Shown here: positions 56,401 through 62,401 of the stretch, in pieces | Layout of the letters: every line of letters starts with the position of its first letter | Position numbering within the stretch: the stretch's first letter is position 1 | From: Prevotella sp. | Lineage (GTDB): Bacteria; Bacteroidota; Bacteroidia; Bacteroidales; Bacteroidaceae | DNA length: 64,000 nucleotides | Reading direction: 5' to 3' | NCBI GenBank assembly: GCA_017557185.1 | Contig: JAFZAP010000043.1 | Span: 1-64,000, forward strand | The notes under the pieces: generated by a model | What the model saw: the letters and a program-made list of their open reading frames with translations, nothing else | Databases searched by the model: none | What the model was told of the DNA's origin: nothing | Translations under genes and position numbers: made by a program

Positions 56401-56899
56401 CATCATCGCCGTCGGCTTCATGTCGAGGATTATTGGCATTGATGGCTAAACCATCTTCTATCCCATCGTAATTGAACGAAAAGCTATAACTGTTTCCATC
56501 GTCGCCGGTATGCACGGCATAGAGATCAGTTTTCTTATATTTGCCATCCCATGCATCAGGTGCAAGTCCTATGAACTCATAGCCTTCATTAGCCTTCGCA
56601 TAAACCAATGCCTCATACATCGCAACGCCTTGTTGGCAATCACCGCCTTGCGCTTTTGCGTCATCTGCGCCTCCGTTCTCACGTGTAGTGTATTTGAGCA
56701 TCGCAGTGCTTCCAAAGGTGCTTGACTGCTCTTTGATGTAGGCATTGTCCTTGGCTTTCGGGGCAAGATAGACTACACCTGCGCCCTTCGGATATACCTC
56801 CGCATATAAATGAAGGTTTTTTATTGGCGTAGGTGCCCCATTCGCGACAAAGGAGAAAGGTGCTAAGGCAATGGTCAAAATGAGAGCTTTAAGATTCAT
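53435..56899 (-). CDS. GH2 exo-glycosidase with N-terminal 'AGVVY' module and sorting-type tail
   Basis: 1154 residues from the ATG at 56899 (MNLKALILTIALAPFSFVANGAP signal). An N-terminal region of about 210 residues (YAEVYPKGAGVVYLAPK, MYEALVYAKANEGYEF, PDTYIYAIFRKKGEATP) is homologous to the stand-alone protein at 39160-39897. A full GH2 enzyme follows: WYRTKFDKP, GNWGMSEYMLRCHGK, RLWTGCVTDEEFYDACDEYG, the acid/base IAIWCGDNE (GANE in the paralogues) and the nucleophile RSELGT. The C-terminal Ig-like domains end at LLIKQYNYDEFEG, and an extra 65 residues form a sorting-type tail (VYNIDGTLF...PPGIYII...QKIMVK). A hairpin lies 22 bp upstream of the start. Probably cell-surface, unlike its two untailed paralogues. 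Confidence 0.93.
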   Translation of the reverse strand: MNLKALILTIALAPFSFVANGAPTPIKNLHLYAEVYPKGAGVVYLAPKAKDNAYIKEQSSTFGSTAMLKYTTRENGGADDAKAQGGDCQQGVAMYEALVYAKANEGYEFIGLAPDAWDGKYKKTDLYAVHTGDDGNSYSFSFNYDGIEDGLAINANNPRHEADGDDDSGKDVVGDAGKGQPYVFANKPWRNTPDTYIYAIFRKKGEATPALDFSGEVELDAFKPAPANDDDRISLDSYDGQHWQLFPATTENMLVSRDADFVPDDYVEGIVPGTVFAAYVAAGKEKDPNFSDNIYKVDETKYNRAFWYRTKFDKPALLEGHHLQLVLEGTHRSSVVYLNGKKLGTIEGHVLKVRHDITSMLRDKDNVLSILIKPQVDKVLDRNSSFVNYVCPTYIPSHSWDWMPYVPGLNCGITNDVYLETAGGITLRDPWVRTESLSADHSKAILNFQTSIVNLTSTQKTVQIKATITPGNYILTRDATVNAGDSIDVSLGQLTVEAPRLWWPNGYGEQPLYDCNMDVVADGMVIDSEDTKFGIRTYDYKKENTSMVVYCNGEKIYCKGGNWGMSEYMLRCHGKDYYTRVRLHKDMHFDMIRLWTGCVTDEEFYDACDEYGIMVWDDFWLTGPYTGLTGPDDKKCFMSNVKDKIVRLRNHPSIAIWCGDNEGWPYEELNNSIDNAIKTYDAGDRVYIPNSHNGYFTAEAYNNQDGSGLGLSGSGWWQSFPAENYFKEGIQGGGGDKGDVIDWGFRSELGTGAFCTYESLREFMPINKLWPRNEIWEKHFFSDDQAYGGAAGATNYFNQVKTSYGESQNIKSFCEKSQLYNIEIIKALFEGWNYNLWNTATGILYWMSQPAYPSLLWQTYDYYYDMTGNYWGAKKACEPIHIQWNCSNNDISIVNTTLEDVNGYRAEIEVYDLNGLKNNDISGRVEDVTAAPNSVVNVYNLNTSGKKKLSTMQGMFLLRLSLFDDEGEMVSENTYWKTTLGSSKDDYKKLNDIPQADVSSEFSIVEADGSTIRATATLKNNSSTPAFAIRLRLVDDKNQRILPVIMDDNYITLMPGESKTIAMEFENKDIAGMTHLLIKQYNYDEFEGGIADDIVEIQSDHAIGGLSRVYNIDGTLFRVLDKNEDARDVMLPPGIYIIETHHGTSKSSQKIMVK

Positions 56900-56920
56900 A
56901 AGTGTTATTTGTAAGACTTG

Positions 56921-56971
56921 AAAAGGGGCAGAAGCAAAAGTAAAATACAATTTTCAATTGCTTTCTGCCCC
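56921..56971 (-). terminator. Hairpin with T-run between the small secreted protein and GH2 genes
   Basis: On the minus strand GGGGCAGAAAGC pairs with GCTTCTGCCCC (one bulged A), followed by TTTTC: a rho-independent-type terminator. It ends only 22 bp before the GH2 ATG. A -7-like TACTTTTG (56935-56942) lies inside the loop but has no good -33 box. A further 9-bp hairpin (TTCAAGTTC / GAACTTGAA, 57029-57052) lies between this and the upstream stop. It may separate or attenuate expression of the upstream gene and the GH2 gene. Confidence 0.6.
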
Positions 56972-57067
56972 AATGTAATACAAACCTAAGTTTCTATAAG
57001 AGTAATGATTTGAACACTCCTATATGGGTTCAAGTTCTAAAACGAACTTGAAGTGCATCGTCATAGT

Positions 57068-57781
57068 TTACTTAACTACTACCTTGCGCACTTCACTGCC
57101 GTTGCGCACGATATTGACGCCCTTTGTGAGTTTCTGCTCACGACCGTCGAGGCCATAAATCTTTTGCTTAGATGTTGTAGCCTTAGTAACCTGCTGAATG
57201 CCTGTAGCTTCGTCAAGGAAATAGTAGTAAATGTATGCATCAGGATTGTCATTACATGATGTTCCAGCTGCAGCGGAATAATCAGTACCGCCATAAACTC
57301 CATAAGGTGACCAAGCACCCTTTTCTTCTTCGGATAGATCATCTCCCTCTGGTGCATCACCTGGGAAGATAACTACTGAATAAACGCCGTTTTCGACATC
57401 AGTCTCGTCAGCCTTATAATCAGCAAACGGAGCTGCCTCGACTTCATCTTCAGATGGCTCCTCTGCATCCTGAGCAACCAAGAAGACTTTCACACCCTGA
57501 AAAACATAACCTGCATCAGGTGTGGGATAGAAGAAAAGGCGGCCATAACCATTACTCAGGGTACATGCGAAGCCAGCATCAAGGTCAGTATCAAATTTTG
57601 CATACTCACCATGTGACACATCAGTCTGAGTCGTGATGTAAATTGTGCCGTTGCCAGTCATATTCTTAGCAACGACATGGAATGTGCGATAGTAATAAGT
57701 TGCTCCTGCACTAGCATCAACTGAAACGCACAACATTGCGGCTACGAATAAGCCTTTCAAAAGAGTAAAAGATTTCTTCAT
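57068..57781 (-). CDS. Small secreted protein, distant 'AGVVY'-module relative with tail
   Basis: 237 residues with a signal peptide (MKKSFTLLKGLFVAAMLCVSVDASAG). I do not recognise a known family. It shares a layout with the 39160-39897 protein: a beta-rich start (TFHVVAKNMTGNGTIYITTQ), a central FYPTPDAGYVFQGVKVFLVAQ in the place of YEFV, an acidic region, then a NPDAYIYYYFLDEATG segment matching PDITVYAIFRKKG, and an IYGLDGREQKL...VRKVVVK tail. Identity is low, so homology is probable rather than certain. It is the first gene of operon 3, behind a paired-operator promoter, just as its relative opens operon 2. The acidic stretch (EEPSEDEVE) is unusual. Confidence 0.6.
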   Translation of the reverse strand: MKKSFTLLKGLFVAAMLCVSVDASAGATYYYRTFHVVAKNMTGNGTIYITTQTDVSHGEYAKFDTDLDAGFACTLSNGYGRLFFYPTPDAGYVFQGVKVFLVAQDAEEPSEDEVEAAPFADYKADETDVENGVYSVVIFPGDAPEGDDLSEEEKGAWSPYGVYGGTDYSAAAGTSCNDNPDAYIYYYFLDEATGIQQVTKATTSKQKIYGLDGREQKLTKGVNIVRNGSEVRKVVVK

Positions 57782-57839
57782 GTTTTTAAATTTTAAATGG
57801 TTTATAATTAATGTTATCTATTGCTCATATTATGCACTG

Positions 57840-57906
57840 CAAAGGTACGAAAAAATTATATTGTAGAATATAAGAATGGAACCAAATAATATAAAAATCG
57901 AACTCC
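57840..57906 (-). promoter_or_regulatory. Promoter with paired 21-bp-spaced operator (operon 3)
   Basis: The -7 box is TACCTTTG on the minus strand (57840-57847). Plus-strand repeats are TGGAACCAA at 57877-57885 and TCGAACTCC at 57898-57906, again 21 bp apart, with 29 bp from -7 to the proximal copy. The distal copy keeps only CGAAC. Leader about 50 nt. It would drive the genes from 57781 towards the two-component regulator, giving a feedback loop if that regulator binds here. Confidence 0.7.
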
Positions 57907-57975
57907 ACAAAGTGTTTTCATGGTAAAAACACCGGGTTTTTATGTGTTTGGCTATACATATTTCATTTGGTTTGC

Positions 57976-58025
57976 AAAGCATGCTATTTGCCATGGACCA
58001 CGTCGCAGGCAAATAGCAATGCTTT
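57976..58025. repeat. Imperfect 17/18-bp inverted repeat downstream of the acetylesterase gene
   Basis: AAAGCATGCTATTTGCC (57976-57992) pairs with GGCAAATAGCAATGCTTT (58008-58025), with one bulged base and a 15-base loop. It begins 9 bp after the stop of the acetylesterase gene, so it probably ends or protects that leftward transcript. The T-run, however, lies on the plus-strand side. The remaining AT-rich bases to 57907 show nothing else. Confidence 0.6.
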
Positions 58026-58034
58026 TTAGCAACA

Positions 58035-60101
58035 TTATCTTACGAGTATTCCGATATTAGGATAGTCATCCGTGCGGAATGGAATAGCCGGAAGTCCAGC
58101 TTTATTGTAGAGATTGCATTCAGGATTGTCGCCCCAGGCATAACGTACAGCAACAGGGAACTTCACATCAGGGCAGCTCACTACAACGCTGTTGCCTTCA
58201 ATAACAGCATCAGCCCAATGGAATACTCTGTCCGGACCGCATATTGCGAAACCCTTCACCTCGCCGCCTGGAATATTCAGACGTTCATTGCCTGTAACGA
58301 GTTGTGACTCGCCACGCTGACGTCCGCCATCGAAGAACACACGTATCTTATCGCCCTCAATCCGATAGTCTCGGTATTGAGGTCCGTTGGGATTTATTTT
58401 CTCGCCGTATGCAATGGCACGCGACTGAAGGGCGAGGCGGTAGCCTACATCTTGCTTGTTCTTTGGGTGTATATCGTTGGCTTCACCAATATCAATAATG
58501 CATGCCATGCCTGTGTTTTCAAGATGCTTTGCTGCAAGGTACTGCGCCTCGCGAAGTTCTGCCCATGATGACTCTGATGGCTCATCAAGACGCTGTTTAT
58601 AATTGGCAAGCTGCACAATGAAGAATGGGAAATTGTCGTGCCACTGGCGACGCCAGTCCTTTATAAGCATAGGTTGAAGCTCGCGGTACTGCAGACTTTG
58701 GTCGCTGTTTGACTCACCCTGATACCATATCGCACCCTTCAAAGCATAGTCGCGAAGAGGATGGATCATGGAGTTATAGAGGAAAGAATGCACGTTTGGC
58801 TCACCAGCCGTATTAACAGGCATAACAGGCAGTTCCATAGTTGAGCAGCCGATATGGTAACGCCATTCTCCAACGAGGTCAATAACGTGTTCGGTACTTT
58901 CCTTGCTATCTGTAATATAGAATGTATCGTCAGCAGGATAGAAGCCACCAAATCCGCCTGTATCCTGCACACGCACTGTAAGTATGTTGCGTCCAGCCTT
59001 TACAAGGTTGCCCGGGATAGTATAATCACGACGGTATATGACGCCTTCCATTGAACCTATCTGCTCTCCATTGAAGAAAGTGATATCATTATCATCAACG
59101 CCTCCCAAATGGATGTAAAGGTCTTTGCCGGCATATTCTGCAGGTACATCGACAACACGGCGAAGCCAGAAGAATCCATCAATTCCGAGGATGTCCTTTG
59201 GTTCACGTGTTACTCCACGCTCATAGTATATTTTGCCCCATGCGGAGTCGTCAAAGGATGATGATGCATACACCGGCTGGTTATTATAATACCCGGCATC
59301 AATGCTACGGACTTTGTCGCCCCATTCCACTATTTCCTTATGATATTGTGCATCACGTGCAGAAGCCTCTGCTGGCAAATGCTTTACATATTCAATGTTA
59401 CGGGCCTGTGACGGCTGGACAGAAAGTCCTTCGAGACTTGTCCACGCTTCAATGATAGTACCGCCCCACGATGCATCAATGAGTCCTATTGGCACGTCCA
59501 GATTCTGTTCAAGATTACGTCCGTAGAAGTATCCGACAGCTGTGAAATTCTTTGCAACATCGCCAGTACATACGTTCCAACCATTGCCGATGGAGGTCTC
59601 GAATCCATCGAGTGGTTCGGGTGCAATATTTGTCTTAACCTTTAAAAGGCGAATGTTTGGGTGGTTGTTGGCATCAGCTATTTCTTCCTCAGCATTATTA
59701 GAAGACGCGAGCTCGAAGCCCATATTGGACTGACCAGAGCAGAGCCACACTTCACCTATCATCACATTATTGAGAACGGTCTTTGTACCATCGTCGATGG
59801 TGATGCTATAGGGGCCGCCTGCTTTTGGTGTACTAACTTCAATGCGCCAATTGCCATCGGCTGCTGCTATGGTGGTGTATTTCTTGTCATTCCATGAAGT
59901 GATAACGGTAACTATCTTATTAGGCGTTGCTACGCCCCAAATCGGGGCATTGTCACGCTGTTGCTGCATAACCATATTATCCGTGAAAAGCGGGCAAAGT
60001 CGTTTTGTCACCTCGCTGTTCAACTTTGAATCCTTGAATGGACCAGCAAAGCACTGCGCGGCAGCTAGCACAAGGAAAGATAAAATTGCAATCTTCTTCA
60101 T
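58035..60101 (-). CDS. Sialate O-acetylesterase-type carbohydrate esterase (SASA family)
   Basis: 688 residues from the ATG at 60101 (MKKIAILSFLVLAAAQCFAG); an ATG five codons upstream is possible. The N-terminal sandwich (PLFTDNMVMQQQRDNAPIWG) is followed by the esterase domain with IGEVWLCSGQSNMGF, nucleophile Ser125, the second block WYQGESN and the Asp/His of DIHPKNKQDVG. A jelly-roll of about 130 residues is inserted (FFWLRRVVDVPAEYAGKDLYIHLGGVDD), as is common for this family. In plant- or microbe-glycan loci these enzymes remove O-acetyl groups from sugars other than sialic acid. It follows the SGNH gene by 19 bp and ends before an inverted repeat. Confidence 0.92.
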   Translation of the reverse strand: MKKIAILSFLVLAAAQCFAGPFKDSKLNSEVTKRLCPLFTDNMVMQQQRDNAPIWGVATPNKIVTVITSWNDKKYTTIAAADGNWRIEVSTPKAGGPYSITIDDGTKTVLNNVMIGEVWLCSGQSNMGFELASSNNAEEEIADANNHPNIRLLKVKTNIAPEPLDGFETSIGNGWNVCTGDVAKNFTAVGYFYGRNLEQNLDVPIGLIDASWGGTIIEAWTSLEGLSVQPSQARNIEYVKHLPAEASARDAQYHKEIVEWGDKVRSIDAGYYNNQPVYASSSFDDSAWGKIYYERGVTREPKDILGIDGFFWLRRVVDVPAEYAGKDLYIHLGGVDDNDITFFNGEQIGSMEGVIYRRDYTIPGNLVKAGRNILTVRVQDTGGFGGFYPADDTFYITDSKESTEHVIDLVGEWRYHIGCSTMELPVMPVNTAGEPNVHSFLYNSMIHPLRDYALKGAIWYQGESNSDQSLQYRELQPMLIKDWRRQWHDNFPFFIVQLANYKQRLDEPSESSWAELREAQYLAAKHLENTGMACIIDIGEANDIHPKNKQDVGYRLALQSRAIAYGEKINPNGPQYRDYRIEGDKIRVFFDGGRQRGESQLVTGNERLNIPGGEVKGFAICGPDRVFHWADAVIEGNSVVVSCPDVKFPVAVRYAWGDNPECNLYNKAGLPAIPFRTDDYPNIGILVR

Positions 60102-60120
60102 TATATTTCGGTTCACAAGT

Positions 60121-60816
60121 TTATTTTATTTTAAGAGCTTTCTTGATAGCGGGCACTATCAATGACTCCATTACCTCATAACCAGCATTGTTTGGGTGCA
60201 CCTGCTCTGGGGTATAACGGCTGTCTAATCCCTTGCCGTCAGCTGAAAGCATTGCTTTAAAGTAATCAACGTATGGAATCTTATTGGCCTTGGCATATGC
60301 CTCAACACGGGCATTCAGGTGGCGTATCTTCTCCATTGAGTCCTTAATGCGTGGCTGCCAAGGGAAGAACTCTGCCGGGAGGCATGATGTTAGGATAACC
60401 TTAATGCCATTGGCACGAGCGATGTCAATCATTGAGAGTACATTGCCGTAAGTGTAATCTTCGTTGTATTCGCCAGTGTTCTCGGCAATGTCGTTTGTAC
60501 CATAGTTGATAACTACGAGCTTTGGCTGAAGGTTCACCACGTCTTCACGGAAACGAGTTAGAAACTGGAAAGATGTCTGTCCACCTATGCCGCGACCGAT
60601 ATAGCCGTTCTTCTTAAAGAAGTCAGGACGCATGGATGCCCAGTTGTCTGTGATTGAGTTTCCCATGAATACAACACGCTTTTCGCCCTTAGCAGGTGCA
60701 GGAAGTTCCTTGTTTGCCTGAGCATAACGTCCAAACCATCCAAAATTGTGATGGTTGTTCTGTGCCATGACTGCAGTTGAGCAGCAAAGCATCATCATTA
60801 CGATAATCTTTTTCAT
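60121..60816 (-). CDS. SGNH/GDSL-family hydrolase (short form)
   Basis: 231 residues with a signal peptide (MKKIIVMMMLCCSTAVMAQ). Complete SGNH blocks: VVFMGNSITDNW with Ser54, GRGIGGQTSFQ with the oxyanion Gly, INYGTNDIAENTG with Asn, and PEQVHPNNAGYEVM with the His. The preceding Asp/Glu position reads EQVH, so the usual DxxH is ExxH if the alignment holds, an uncommon variant to verify. It resembles secreted acetyl-esterases next to GH43 enzymes. Gaps of 31 bp to GH43 and 19 bp to the acetylesterase place it in one transcript. Confidence 0.92.
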   Translation of the reverse strand: MKKIIVMMMLCCSTAVMAQNNHHNFGWFGRYAQANKELPAPAKGEKRVVFMGNSITDNWASMRPDFFKKNGYIGRGIGGQTSFQFLTRFREDVVNLQPKLVVINYGTNDIAENTGEYNEDYTYGNVLSMIDIARANGIKVILTSCLPAEFFPWQPRIKDSMEKIRHLNARVEAYAKANKIPYVDYFKAMLSADGKGLDSRYTPEQVHPNNAGYEVMESLIVPAIKKALKIK

Positions 60817-60847
60817 TGTTATTCCTTATTTATTTGAAAGTTTTGGT

Positions 60848-62395
60848 TTATCTTTTCCACATTTTAAATTCAGAGAATTCTGCTGGTTTTTCTTTACTAT
60901 TTGCCAATACAGCGGATATTACACCTGGACGGGCAACTCTGTCCCAAGGTGTGGTGTGACTTGCATCAACACTGGATGGTTCAAGTTTCTTCAAGCCATT
61001 GCCATCGTCATACATGAATGAAAGAGTTCTGCCGTCTTTCACTTCTGCCTGTAAACGGATGTTGCGTCTCTTCATTGGAATTTCGCTCATAATGGTTTCC
61101 TTGCCGTTGCTTTTTGATATGGTTTGCAGTTTTTTGCCTCGCAAAACCAATGCAACATAGTTTCCCGCATCACCATATAGCACTATTCCTCGCATTGACT
61201 GGCCATTATTTAATACGTTCACGGCAAAGCAGTAATCAGGATCAGGTGTACGCTGGCATAATACTGCAGCATTAGGTTCCTTGATACCATTTCCACTCAG
61301 GAGCAATTTACCTTTGCCATTCATTTCAGCTTTAACATCGCAGAATGTATAATTCCAAGTCCATGAAACACCGAGTCTGTTACTTTCAAAATGATCCGCG
61401 AATTGCGTCCATTCGCCTTGCTTTATGCCTTCGAACGGCATCGGCTGACGACTGGTAGCGAGCCTGCCTGTCTTAAAGTGCGGCCATTGATCACTCCCAA
61501 ACATGAGTTCCTGTACAATTGGTTGTCTGCCCATATAAAACTTGGCATCACGCTGATAGGAGTGACACAGGTAATATAATCTTCCATCGGGCGTTGTGGT
61601 AACAGTGCCATGCCCACAAGCCTGGAAATCATCTGAGCACATTAAAATAGGATTGTCGCTGTACTTTTGGAATGGTTCTGTAATCTTTTTAGAGCGAGCC
61701 ACACGTACCTCGTAGTCGCTCCCCGGTCCGCAGCATCCTCTTGCTGAATAGAGCAGATAATACCAATCGCCATTACGGATAATACACTGTCCTTCCATAC
61801 CTATGGATTCCTCATCGGTAAGCAGAGAGAATGGTTCGCCCTCAAGATGAAGTCCATCAGAGGAAAGCTTGCAACAAAGGATTTCTATTGGGCGTGGATC
61901 AAGTCCGTATGCCTTCCATGTGATATAGAGCTGCCCATTGTCATTAAACACGAATGCGTCAATGCATTCAGAACCTATGGTTACAAGCGGGCCTTTATCC
62001 TCAAAGGCTTTCTCTGGCGTATTGGAGACAGCTACTCCTATGTATGATTTGTGGTCACTTTTGCGTCGTGCAGAGTAATAGCAGTACACCTTGTTGTTAT
62101 ATACATATAACTCCGGAGCCCAGAATGAGCCTTCGGTCCAATCCGGTTTTTGTTCAAAGACGTGCCCCACCTGTATCCAATTCACTAAGTCCGTTGACTT
62201 GTAAATAGGATAGAACGGTGCCCACTCTGATGAAGTACCAGAGGCGTAGTAAGCTCCGTCAAAACGAATAACAGAAGGGTCTGCCAAATCCGTTCTTATA
62301 ACCGGGTTCTGGTAAAACCCAAGCTCTTGAGCATTGACATTACAAAGAGAAAATGCCACAAGAAGCAAGCTGATGAGGAGTCTAAGTCTATTCAT
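60848..62395 (-). CDS. GH43 glycosidase with C-terminal sandwich domain
   Basis: 515 residues with a signal peptide (MNRLRLLISLLLVAFSLCNVNAQ). The five-bladed catalytic domain has the three family acids: Asp39 in LADPSVIRFDG, the Asp in SECIDAFVFND near 144, and the Glu in IGMEGQCIIRNGDWYYLLYS near 200. A concanavalin-like C-terminal domain (residues about 330-515, with AVLCQRTPDPDYCFAVNVL and IVLYGDAGNYVALVLRGKKL) is typical of GH43 enzymes acting on xylosides or arabinosides. It starts 6 bp after the GH92 stop and is followed by an SGNH esterase. All catalytic residues are in place; substrate unknown. Confidence 0.94.
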   Translation of the reverse strand: MNRLRLLISLLLVAFSLCNVNAQELGFYQNPVIRTDLADPSVIRFDGAYYASGTSSEWAPFYPIYKSTDLVNWIQVGHVFEQKPDWTEGSFWAPELYVYNNKVYCYYSARRKSDHKSYIGVAVSNTPEKAFEDKGPLVTIGSECIDAFVFNDNGQLYITWKAYGLDPRPIEILCCKLSSDGLHLEGEPFSLLTDEESIGMEGQCIIRNGDWYYLLYSARGCCGPGSDYEVRVARSKKITEPFQKYSDNPILMCSDDFQACGHGTVTTTPDGRLYYLCHSYQRDAKFYMGRQPIVQELMFGSDQWPHFKTGRLATSRQPMPFEGIKQGEWTQFADHFESNRLGVSWTWNYTFCDVKAEMNGKGKLLLSGNGIKEPNAAVLCQRTPDPDYCFAVNVLNNGQSMRGIVLYGDAGNYVALVLRGKKLQTISKSNGKETIMSEIPMKRRNIRLQAEVKDGRTLSFMYDDGNGLKKLEPSSVDASHTTPWDRVARPGVISAVLANSKEKPAEFSEFKMWKR

Positions 62396-62401
62396 AATAC
62401 G

